A stretch of 5,330 nt of DNA from NCBI GenBank assembly GCA_038211455.1, contig JBBQVP010000257.1:1-5330 (forward strand). The letters run 5' to 3'. The translations under genes were made by a program, and so were the position numbers. This DNA comes from SZAS-79 sp038211455. GTDB taxonomy: Bacteria; Pseudomonadota; Gammaproteobacteria; Burkholderiales; SG8-39. Shown piece by piece: positions 1 through 5,330 of the stretch (its first letter is position 1; each line of letters starts with the position of its first letter). The notes under the pieces were generated by a model. That model was not told where the DNA came from and did no database searches. It worked only from the letters and a program-made list of their open reading frames with translations.

Positions 1-573
1 GTCCGCGTACTTGGCGAAGTGCTGGCCCCAGTGCTGGCCGCCCTTGATCAACAGGCTGGGAATGGTGTTCTTCTTCCCCACCATGCCGCGGTAGATTCCC
101 GCATTCTGCACGCCGGTATCCGGATCCTTGGTCACGATACACGCGTAGGTATTGATGTAGCGGCCACCCTCGAGGTAATGCCACTTGGGCACGGGAAACT
201 CGAGCAGGTCGACATCCTTGCCCCTGATGATGTTCTGCCTGACCGGGCCGTCGGCAACCAGCACCGGCTGGATCTCCTCCCGGTTTTTCTTCATCACGTG
301 CTGGACGATCTGCTGATTGGTTGCGTCCTTCGGAAACCCGAGCGCCAGCGCAAGGCGCCCGCGCGTGCCGATCCCACCGCAGAAAACCCGGCGCCCGCGC
401 GTCTTTTCATGGCCCTTCACGTTCTCGAACAGCAGCGCCGGCCCCTGCTCTTCCAGCACCCGGCGCGAGATCGTGCCGATCTCGCAGTCCCAGTCGACCT
501 TCGCGCCCACCCGGTGAAGCTCGCCTGCCTTCTCGAGCAGCGCAATCCATTCCCGCAAATCGATGCAGCCCAT
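1..573 (-). CDS. UbiD-family prenyl-FMN-dependent decarboxylase, N-terminal part (runs off the left edge)
   Basis: The minus strand is open from an ATG at 573 to the window edge, giving 191 residues without a stop. The family is usually near 490 residues, so this is the N-terminal 40 percent. UbiD enzymes reversibly decarboxylate aromatic or alpha,beta-unsaturated acids in the cytoplasm using prenylated FMN supplied by a UbiX prenyltransferase. Visible family marks are the opening DLREWIALLEKAGEL (residues 5-19), GPALLFENVKG (44-54) and QNAGIYR (156-162). In the last motif Asn157 and Arg162 have the same five-residue spacing as the metal-binding Asn and catalytic Arg of characterised UbiD/Fdc1 proteins. 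The catalytic glutamates lie off the window. Compared with Escherichia coli UbiD as I remember it, the segment before the catalytic motif is shorter and reads HYLEGGRYINTY, so a role outside ubiquinone synthesis is plausible. The start is supported by an AGGAGA ribosome site six bases upstream. Family assignment is strong; the substrate is unknown. Confidence 0.9.
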   Translation of the reverse strand, partial: MGCIDLREWIALLEKAGELHRVGAKVDWDCEIGTISRRVLEEQGPALLFENVKGHEKTRGRRVFCGGIGTRGRLALALGFPKDATNQQIVQHVMKKNREEIQPVLVADGPVRQNIIRGKDVDLLEFPVPKWHYLEGGRYINTYACIVTKDPDTGVQNAGIYRGMVGKKNTIPSLLIKGGQHWGQHFAKYAD

Positions 574-579
574 GCCGTC

Positions 580-585
580 TCTCCT
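580..585 (-). promoter_or_regulatory. Ribosome binding site of the UbiD-family gene
   Basis: The minus strand reads AGGAGA, followed by six bases and then the ATG at 573-571. This is a near-consensus Shine-Dalgarno sequence at good spacing, and it fixes the decarboxylase start. It is the only clearly good ribosome site at any gene start in this window. Confidence 0.75.
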
Positions 586-712
586 GAGTGAACTGGCACA
601 CGGTAGCAAGCCGGGCCTGCCCTGCCTATGCGTTGTTTGCATGTCGGAATCGCAAGTCCTGAACCTGGGGTCGCGGCAACAGTTGTTTACCTTTGCGCGC
701 CTTTCTCCGGGG

Positions 713-718
713 CATAAT
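713..718 (+). promoter_or_regulatory. Possible -10 element (CATAAT) before the LysM/FecR gene
   Basis: CATAAT matches five of six bases of the sigma-70 -10 consensus in an otherwise GC-rich leader. No good -35 lies at 16-18 bp: TTTACC (686-691) is 21 bp upstream and TTGTTT (683-688) is 24 bp upstream. If it is real, transcription would start near 725, downstream of the ATG at 720, which would favour the in-frame ATG at 747. The assignment is tentative because the motif is short. Confidence 0.25.
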
Positions 719-719
719 C

Positions 720-1895
720 ATGCTTTCCTATTGCGTGTCCTGCCCTATGTTTTCGCCTGCGTTGCTTACTTCCGTTCGAACGACTGCGTCAGTCCTCCTC
801 GCCGCGGGCCTCACACTGGGGCTGCCCGGCACGGCAGCCGCTCAATCGGCAGCCCGGAACGTGGCGTCTAACGAGGCCGCGCGCGGCGTGCTGCCGCCGC
901 CCGGAGCCGACGTCGATTACACAGTCAAGGACCGCGATACGATGATCGGCATCTCCCGCAGGTACCTCAACAGCGGCGAGAAACTCGAAGTACAGCGTGC
1001 CCTGTGGGAACACAACCGGCTCAGGGACAAGGACTCGATCAGTCCTGGCCAGGTGATCCGCATCCCCGAAAACTGGATGCGCAACGAGGCCGGCCCGATT
1101 GAACTGGCGCACGTCGAAGGCGAAGCGCAATTCCGCGGCCAGGCGCTGAAGCCCGGCGCAGCCATCACCGCAGGCGACACTGTTCGCACCGGGAAAGATG
1201 GCTACGTCACGATCCGGCTGGCCGACGGCTCGACATTGTCGCTGCAGCCCGGGAGTGAGATGCAGGTGGAGTCGGTGAAAAAATCACCTCTTGCGAATGC
1301 ACCGGAAGCGAAGTTCCTCCTCAAGTCCGGGCGCGTCGAAGCGGCGGTACAAAAACGCCAGCCCGGCGGCGCGCGATTCGAAGTGCGCACGCCGATTGCA
1401 GTAGCTGCGGTGCGCGGAACGAAATTCCGGGTCACGGCGGACGCCGAGAAACATACCGCCACCAGCGAAGTCCTGGAGGGCGTGGTGCAGGTCAACGACA
1501 GCGGCAACCTCGGCAGCGTTGCCGTAAAGGACGGTTTTGGCACCCGGGTGAAGGAAGGCCAGCCGCCAGCAGAACCGCGCGCATTGCTGGCTGCCCCGCG
1601 CATGTGGACGGGAATCCGCCTTTCGCTGCGCGCCCCGGTCAAGCTGAACTTCACCAAGCTTGAAGGTGCGACCAGCTACCGTGTGCTTGTGGCCCGGCGC
1701 GCAGATTTTGCCGAGGTAATCGTCAGCGATATCCTGCTCACGAACGAGATCACGCTGCCGGCGCTGGAGAACGGGCCCTACTTCCTCAAGCTGCGTGGCA
1801 TTGACGATCTCGGGCTCGAGGGCCGCGACGCAACAGCAGACCTGGTTCTGAGTGTCCAGGCGCCTGCCGCCGCACCACCTGCCAAGTCACCTTAG
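720..1895 (+). CDS. Exported LysM and FecR domain protein
   Basis: Residue numbers are from the ATG at 720 (391 residues). A signal peptide is clear: a hydrophobic run (ASVLLAAGLTLGLPG) followed by TAAAQ, with likely cleavage near residue 41. A LysM domain covers about 67-117 (YTVKDRDTMIGISRRYL, then an N-R-L...SPGQVIRIP ending), a fold that commonly binds peptidoglycan glycans. A FecR domain covers about 150-265, including the characteristic RTPIAVAAVRGTKFRV near 223-238. The C-terminal part (about 305-380) looks beta-rich and may be fibronectin-like, ending in an Ala/Pro tail. There is no inner-membrane anchor as in the anti-sigma regulator FecR, and no sigma-factor gene is adjacent, so the protein is more likely a periplasmic structural or sensing component. 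The start is uncertain: the frame opens with TTG at 693, ATG at 720 has only a weak GGGG upstream, and ATG at 747 gives the neatest signal peptide. The 3' end overlaps the convergent kinase gene by 9 bp. Domain calls are strong; the role is inferred. Confidence 0.88.
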   Translation: MLSYCVSCPMFSPALLTSVRTTASVLLAAGLTLGLPGTAAAQSAARNVASNEAARGVLPPPGADVDYTVKDRDTMIGISRRYLNSGEKLEVQRALWEHNRLRDKDSISPGQVIRIPENWMRNEAGPIELAHVEGEAQFRGQALKPGAAITAGDTVRTGKDGYVTIRLADGSTLSLQPGSEMQVESVKKSPLANAPEAKFLLKSGRVEAAVQKRQPGGARFEVRTPIAVAAVRGTKFRVTADAEKHTATSEVLEGVVQVNDSGNLGSVAVKDGFGTRVKEGQPPAEPRALLAAPRMWTGIRLSLRAPVKLNFTKLEGATSYRVLVARRADFAEVIVSDILLTNEITLPALENGPYFLKLRGIDDLGLEGRDATADLVLSVQAPAAAPPAKSP

Positions 1896-4208
1896 CACGG
1901 GCAGCGAAACGCTGAACCGCGAACCCTTGCCGGGTTCGCTCTCCACATCGATCCGGCCGCCGTGCTTCTCGACCGCGGTCTTGACGAACGCCAACCCGAG
2001 TCCTGCGCCCTTTTCCCCCTTGCGCTTGGCCGCCTCCAGGCGCTCGAAGCGATCGAACAGCCTCGGCAGGTCCTGCGCCGGAATCCCGTAGCCCTGGTCC
2101 GAGAACGTGCAGCGCCAGCGCTCACCGTCGCGCTCGATCCCGCATTCGATCCGGGTATCGTCCGGGCTGTACTTGATCGCATTGCTCAGCAGGTTGATGA
2201 ACACGCGAAACAGGACGTCGCGAATGCCGTGCGCCAGCGCCGCCTCGGGAGCGAACGCGATGCCGAGTCTGATATGACGCGCGCCGGCCTGCGACTCCGC
2301 CTCCTCGACCGCCGCACGCAGCAGGTCGACCAGGTCGACCGCGGCAAAGCGGGACGCATCGATCGCCTCGGCGCGGCCGAGCTGCACGAAGTCCTCGGCA
2401 AGAGAAAGGGAACGCTCCACGCTGCGCCGGATCTTGTCGAAGAAATCCTCCTTCTGCGTCTCCGGCGCCAGTTCGCGCAGGTCGAGCATGGCGGTGATTG
2501 ACACCAGCGGAGAGCGCAGATCGTGGGAAAGAAAGCGCATGTACTCGTCGCGCTTTCTTTCCGCGTCCTTTAGCGGCGTGACGTCCACAAGGCTCACCAG
2601 CAGGCCGCGCCGCTCCCCGTCGCTGCCTGCGAACGGGACGACGCTGACGAAGAGGTCGCGCTTGTCCGTGTGCCGCGCTTCAAATGACCGCGGCGCGCTG
2701 CCCGGCAGCGTGTCCCATTGCGGTGCACCCTGCGCCAGCACCGGCCCGAGCACGTCCGGGAGGCGCTGGCCGCCGAGCGCGGTGGCCGGCCGGCCGATCA
2801 ACGCCGCGGCCTGCGCGTTGACCAGCGTGACGCGCAGCTCTCGGTCGACCACCAGTGCAGCCTCGGGCAGGCCGTCCAGCGTGTCTGCCACGAAACGCCG
2901 CATGTCGCGCACCCGCGCCGATGCGCGCTGCACCTCGGCGATCCGCAGTTCGAGTTCATCGGACAGCCCCGCCTTACGCCGGCGCGAAGGCGGCGCGGCG
3001 TAGGGCAGCAGCTCGGGCTCGCGCGCCGCCTGCGCGAGCTCATCGTCCATGTAGCGCTGTGCAGCCTCCAATCTGCGCCAGCTCCACACCGGGTAGCAGA
3101 GTAGCAGCCCGAACGCGCCGGCCGAAGGCGCGAACCACCATCCTGCATAGGCCATTGCGATCATGGACGCGGCAAACGTACCGAACATCGCAACCGCCGT
3201 GACCAGCAACGCCGCTCGCGAGGACAGGCGCAGGTATGCGCTGAGAAGCATCAGCACCAGCAGCGCTGCGACCGCGACCTGCGCCGCGGCTGGCGCCACC
3301 TGGATGAATCCCGAGCCGCGAAGCCCGGCAAGCACGTTGGCGGACACCTCTACCCCCGGCATTGAACGCCCGAAGCCCGACACCGGCGTGGGGTACGAAT
3401 CCATCATCCCGGCCGCCGTAGCGCCGACCAGGATCAGTTTCCCCGCCAGCGCCGCGCCGGGAACGTTCCCGCGGAGCACGTCGGCATAAGAGACCTGCTG
3501 GAAATGGCCGGGCGCGCCGAGGTATGCGACGTGGACCCAATGGTCACGCAGCCATACACCGCGCCCGGCTATGCCCGCCGAGCGGCGCTCGCCAGGCAGG
3601 TGCTGCCCGACGCCGGGTTCGGCGAGTTCCGCCAGCGCCGCCGCCAGGTGGAGGAACTGCCGGGACCCGCCCGCCAGTCCTTCACTCAGATACAGGCTGC
3701 GCGCAACGCCGTCCGCGTCGAGCTCGATGTGCGCATGTCCGAGCGCTGCGGCTGCCTGTGCAAAGGACACTGCAGGGAGGACCGCGCGCGGCGCTCCGGA
3801 TTGCGCCGGCTCCATGATGACGGGCAGCACGACCTTGCCGTTGCGCTGGATTGCCGCTGCGAGCGCCTCGTCCCCGCCTGGATCGGTCCGGTCTGCCTCG
3901 GCTAGCAGAACGTCGATCACTACGCCGCGCACGCCGGCGTCAGTGAGCCGCTGGATCAGCGTGGCGTGGACCGCGCGCCGCCATGGCCAGCGGCCGATCT
4001 GATCGAGGCTGGACTGGTCGATCGCGACGATGACGATATCCGTGGGCGCCGGCCGGCTGCGCAGGCTGAGCGCCGCATCGTAGAGCGTCTGATCGAGGCG
4101 CCAGAACCAGCCGAAACCGGCGGCCAGGCCCGTCAGCAGCGAGACGGCTATCGCCGTGCCGATCCATTCGCGCAGGATCCGGCGCAGCGTGATTGATTTT
4201 TCCGTCAT
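1887..4208 (-). CDS. CHASE2-PAS membrane sensor histidine kinase
   Basis: The product is a 773-residue inner-membrane sensor kinase. A first membrane helix lies at about 16-34. A periplasmic CHASE2 domain follows at about 36-303, with IVIVAIDQSSL, IGRWPWRR, GVVIDVL, KLILVGATAAG and PGVEVSAN as recognisable blocks. Three helices lie at about 308-326, 333-353 and 357-374, the usual CHASE2 arrangement. A charged, probably coiled linker (about 414-440) leads to a PAS domain (about 436-545). The catalytic core is intact: H-box SHDLRSPL with phosphoacceptor His562, N-box NLLSNAIKYS with Asn676, G1 DQGYGIP (Asp704), F-box RLFDRF, and G2 GAGLGLAF (734-741). It should autophosphorylate and pass phosphate to a response regulator, but it has no receiver domain and none is encoded nearby. 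The CHASE2 ligand is unknown. The ATG at 4208 lies 28 bp after the permease stop with no clear ribosome site, and the stop overlaps the convergent LysM/FecR gene. Architecture is secure; signal and partner are not. Confidence 0.95.
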   Translation of the reverse strand: MTEKSITLRRILREWIGTAIAVSLLTGLAAGFGWFWRLDQTLYDAALSLRSRPAPTDIVIVAIDQSSLDQIGRWPWRRAVHATLIQRLTDAGVRGVVIDVLLAEADRTDPGGDEALAAAIQRNGKVVLPVIMEPAQSGAPRAVLPAVSFAQAAAALGHAHIELDADGVARSLYLSEGLAGGSRQFLHLAAALAELAEPGVGQHLPGERRSAGIAGRGVWLRDHWVHVAYLGAPGHFQQVSYADVLRGNVPGAALAGKLILVGATAAGMMDSYPTPVSGFGRSMPGVEVSANVLAGLRGSGFIQVAPAAAQVAVAALLVLMLLSAYLRLSSRAALLVTAVAMFGTFAASMIAMAYAGWWFAPSAGAFGLLLCYPVWSWRRLEAAQRYMDDELAQAAREPELLPYAAPPSRRRKAGLSDELELRIAEVQRASARVRDMRRFVADTLDGLPEAALVVDRELRVTLVNAQAAALIGRPATALGGQRLPDVLGPVLAQGAPQWDTLPGSAPRSFEARHTDKRDLFVSVVPFAGSDGERRGLLVSLVDVTPLKDAERKRDEYMRFLSHDLRSPLVSITAMLDLRELAPETQKEDFFDKIRRSVERSLSLAEDFVQLGRAEAIDASRFAAVDLVDLLRAAVEEAESQAGARHIRLGIAFAPEAALAHGIRDVLFRVFINLLSNAIKYSPDDTRIECGIERDGERWRCTFSDQGYGIPAQDLPRLFDRFERLEAAKRKGEKGAGLGLAFVKTAVEKHGGRIDVESEPGKGSRFSVSLPVLR
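1919..1939. repeat. Perfect 8-bp inverted repeat, possible hairpin just past the LysM/FecR stop
   Basis: GCGAACCC (1919-1926) and GGGTTCGC (1932-1939) are perfect reverse complements separated by TTGCC. The hairpin begins 24 bases after the LysM/FecR stop and lies inside the last codons of the kinase (the EPGKGSRF region). There is no T-tract on either side, so it is not a standard intrinsic terminator. It could slow polymerase or protect the 3' end of the LysM/FecR transcript. A smaller perfect hairpin, CAGCG-AAA-CGCTG (1902-1914), lies directly before it. Both could be by-products of coding constraint. Confidence 0.4.
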
Positions 4209-4209
4209 T

Positions 4210-4231
4210 CCGGCACTATACCGATGGCCGG
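4210..4231. repeat. Short inverted repeat in the permease-kinase gap
   Basis: CCGGC (4210-4214) and GCCGG (4227-4231) form a 5-bp stem with a 12-base loop, filling most of the 28-bp gap before the kinase start. On the minus strand the loop contains TATAGT, a five-of-six match to a -10 element, but without a convincing -35. It may lie at the kinase ribosome-binding position, where no Shine-Dalgarno sequence is visible. Chance is a fair explanation for such short arms in GC-rich DNA. Confidence 0.25.
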
Positions 4232-4236
4232 TGACT

Positions 4237-5133
4237 CTAGCGAAACGCGAGCAGCACGATTCCGGCGAGCACCATCGCCGCTCCGACTGCCGTCCGCAGG
4301 CTCAGCCCTTCGCGATTCTTGAAAGCGATCAGGCTGACCGGGAAGATCATCAGCGGTGTTGTATGGGTCACCAGCGTGGCGAGGGCGATTTCGATGTAGT
4401 GCATGGCAGACACCACGAACATCGCGCCGCAGACGGTTGCCACCCCGCACCATGCGTACAGCACCAGCGCCTTCCGGTCCGCGGAGAGAATCTCCCTCCA
4501 CGCACCGCGCCAGTCGCGGGTGAAGGCGAATTGGCACACCAGCGCGGTCGCTGACGCGATCAGCGTCCCGCACACCGCCTCGTTCCAGGTTCGCATCGCC
4601 AACCCCCGGAAAACGTTGCTCAGCCCGAACCCCGCCACCGTCAGCACTCCGATCACGATTCCCTTCTTCAGGGCTGCGCGCGAAGGGCGGTGCGCGCCTG
4701 CCACGCCGCGCTGCAACGGCTGAGTGAACCAAAGCCCGGTCATCACCAGCACCATCAGCCCGAGTTCGTAAGGTCCCAGCAACTCGCCCACAATGATCCA
4801 GGCGGCAACGAGCGTGAAAGCAGGGGCTGCGGAATGCACGACGCTTGCGCGCGCCGGACCGAGCAGGCTCACCGTGTCGAACAGCAGCCTGCGCCCAAGA
4901 TAGGTGCCAATCAGGCCAGCAAGCGCAAACAGGCCAGCTTCCTTCCACTGCCATGTGAAGCTCCTGTCGCGAAGGAGAAGCTCCACCCCGAACAAGGTTC
5001 CAGAGAAGGCAATATTGACGATCAGGACAATAAAGAAGCCCAGTTCGATCGACATCCGCGCCATCGCAAGGCGCGAAAGCAGGATGTTCGACCCGAAGCA
5101 GAGCATCGAGAAAAACGACAGCGCAATTCCCAT
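4237..5133 (-). CDS. EamA/DMT-family inner-membrane transporter
   Basis: The product is 298 residues, mostly hydrophobic, and fits the ten-helix EamA fold of the drug/metabolite transporter superfamily (usually about 290-310 residues), whose members move amino acids, metabolites or drugs across the inner membrane. Two halves are visible. The first has SNILLSRLAM (15-24), ARASVVHSAAPAFTLVAAW and the typical VGE (115-117) followed by a G-rich helix. The second repeats the pattern with IALATLVTHTTPLMIFPVS and ends in GAAMVLAGIVLLAFR. At the position matching VGE, the second half has AFKN instead of the usual Glu. The start at 5133 is chosen because the frame upstream has no ATG, GTG or TTG until a GTG at 5283, which would add an Arg-rich segment overlapping the divergent gene. 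The ribosome site is weak. Only 28 bp separate its stop from the kinase start, so co-transcription is likely. The substrate cannot be read from the sequence. Confidence 0.9.
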   Translation of the reverse strand: MGIALSFFSMLCFGSNILLSRLAMARMSIELGFFIVLIVNIAFSGTLFGVELLLRDRSFTWQWKEAGLFALAGLIGTYLGRRLLFDTVSLLGPARASVVHSAAPAFTLVAAWIIVGELLGPYELGLMVLVMTGLWFTQPLQRGVAGAHRPSRAALKKGIVIGVLTVAGFGLSNVFRGLAMRTWNEAVCGTLIASATALVCQFAFTRDWRGAWREILSADRKALVLYAWCGVATVCGAMFVVSAMHYIEIALATLVTHTTPLMIFPVSLIAFKNREGLSLRTAVGAAMVLAGIVLLAFR

Positions 5134-5160
5134 CCCGGCAGCATAAGCGTTAAGCCGTCG

Positions 5161-5180
5161 CGCAGCAGCCTGTTGCTGCG
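5161..5180. promoter_or_regulatory. Perfect 7-bp inverted repeat between divergent genes, possible operator or leader hairpin
   Basis: CGCAGCA (5161-5167) and TGCTGCG (5174-5180) are exact reverse complements separated by six bases. The site is in the 104-bp non-coding gap, 27 bases upstream of the permease start and 57 bases before the divergent gene at 5238. Arms of this length and spacing suit a dimeric regulator that could control both directions, or a hairpin in the permease leader. I do not recognise the motif as belonging to a known regulator, and no regulator gene is adjacent. Confidence 0.35.
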
Positions 5181-5201
5181 AAATGCCCGTCAGCGGCCGC
5201 C

Positions 5202-5230
5202 TTGCCGCCAGATTGTTGCCAAAGTAAACT
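5202..5230 (+). promoter_or_regulatory. Possible sigma-70 promoter of the gene starting at 5238
   Basis: TTGCCG (5202-5207) and TAAACT (5225-5230) each match four of six consensus bases and are separated by exactly 17 bp. Transcription would begin about at the ATG at 5238, which has no Shine-Dalgarno sequence, so the message could be leaderless. The alignment is neat, but each hexamer is only a moderate match. Confidence 0.3.
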
Positions 5231-5237
5231 AATCCGC

Positions 5238-5330
5238 ATGGACGACCTCCCGAATCTCTTCGAACCCTACGACGAGCGTTCACAGCCGCGCATGACCGTT
5301 GCGGGCTACAAGGAGACGCTCGTCCGTGTG
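5238..5330 (+). CDS. Unrecognised protein, N-terminal 31 codons (runs off the right edge)
   Basis: An ATG at 5238 opens a frame that stays open to the window end, giving 31 residues that begin MDDLPNLFEPYDERS and continue PRMTVAGYKETLVRV. Third codon positions are mostly G or C, as in the other genes here, and the residue mix looks like a soluble protein. The opposite strand over the same bases would be Arg-rich and implausible, which supports coding on the plus strand. No ribosome site is visible upstream. It is divergent from the permease gene. I do not recognise the family from this fragment, and I see no signal peptide or membrane segment in it. Confidence 0.6.
   Translation, partial: MDDLPNLFEPYDERSQPRMTVAGYKETLVRV

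Noticed and set aside
19..591. Long plus-strand open frame of 190 residues opposite the decarboxylase
   Set aside because: The minus strand gives a clear UbiD-family protein with a strong ribosome site. The plus-strand product has no family-like pattern and is a shadow.
586..700. Possible minus-strand promoter for the decarboxylase (TTGCGA with a CATAGG-like -10)
   Set aside because: The spacing is about 19 bp and the -10 match is only three of six, too weak to list as a feature.
720..1895. Reading the FecR-domain protein as an iron-uptake anti-sigma regulator
   Set aside because: It has a cleavable signal peptide and a LysM domain, lacks an inner-membrane anchor, and no sigma factor or TonB receptor gene is adjacent.
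2322..2339. Tandem 9-bp repeat CAGGTCGAC twice
   Set aside because: It encodes Val-Asp-Leu twice in the kinase between the HisKA and HATPase regions, and is explained by coding sequence.
3458..3471. Perfect 14-bp palindrome CGGGAACGTTCCCG
   Set aside because: It lies deep inside the CHASE2 coding region (encoding RGNVPG), far from any gene start, and is most likely coincidental in GC-rich DNA.
4205..4954. Minus-strand open frame of 249 residues overlapping the permease in another frame
   Set aside because: It is rich in Arg and Ala with no domain pattern, while the overlapping frame gives a clean ten-helix permease.
5134..5283. Fifty-residue N-terminal extension of the permease from a GTG at 5283
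   Set aside because: The extension is Arg-rich, lacks a ribosome site, overlaps the plausible divergent gene at 5238, and is not needed for a full-length EamA protein.

Overview
The window is GC-rich, densely coded bacterial chromosome. The gene types (a UbiD-family decarboxylase, a LysM/FecR envelope protein, a CHASE2 histidine kinase and a DMT-type permease) suggest a free-living Gram-negative proteobacterium, most likely betaproteobacterial. That placement rests on gene content and protein style only. I see no RNA genes, CRISPR arrays, insertion sequences or phage genes, and no change in codon style that would suggest recent transfer.

Layout from left to right: (1) bases 1-573, minus strand, hold the N-terminal 191 codons of a UbiD-family prenylated-FMN decarboxylase that runs off the left edge. 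(2) A divergent intergenic region of about 146 bp follows. (3) About 720-1895, plus strand, encode an exported protein with a LysM domain, a FecR domain and a beta-rich C-terminal domain. (4) 1887-4208, minus strand, encode a 773-residue membrane sensor kinase: CHASE2, three membrane helices, PAS, HisKA and HATPase. Its stop overlaps the end of the FecR gene tail-to-tail by 9 bp. (5) 4237-5133, minus strand, encode an EamA/DMT permease just upstream of the kinase, with a 28-bp gap, so the two are probably co-transcribed. (6) A 104-bp divergent intergenic region contains a perfect 7-bp inverted repeat. (7) From 5238, plus strand, an unrecognised gene begins and runs off the right edge.

The main functional theme is envelope sensing. 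The kinase places a large CHASE2 domain in the periplasm, and its convergent neighbour encodes a secreted LysM/FecR protein that could act in the same compartment, possibly bound to peptidoglycan. That they work together is an inference from adjacency. No response regulator, sigma factor or cyclase is present in the window. The decarboxylase and the permease look like ordinary metabolic and transport genes. I did not find a clear new system; the best leads are the FecR/CHASE2 pair, the hairpin at its junction, and the inverted repeat upstream of the permease.
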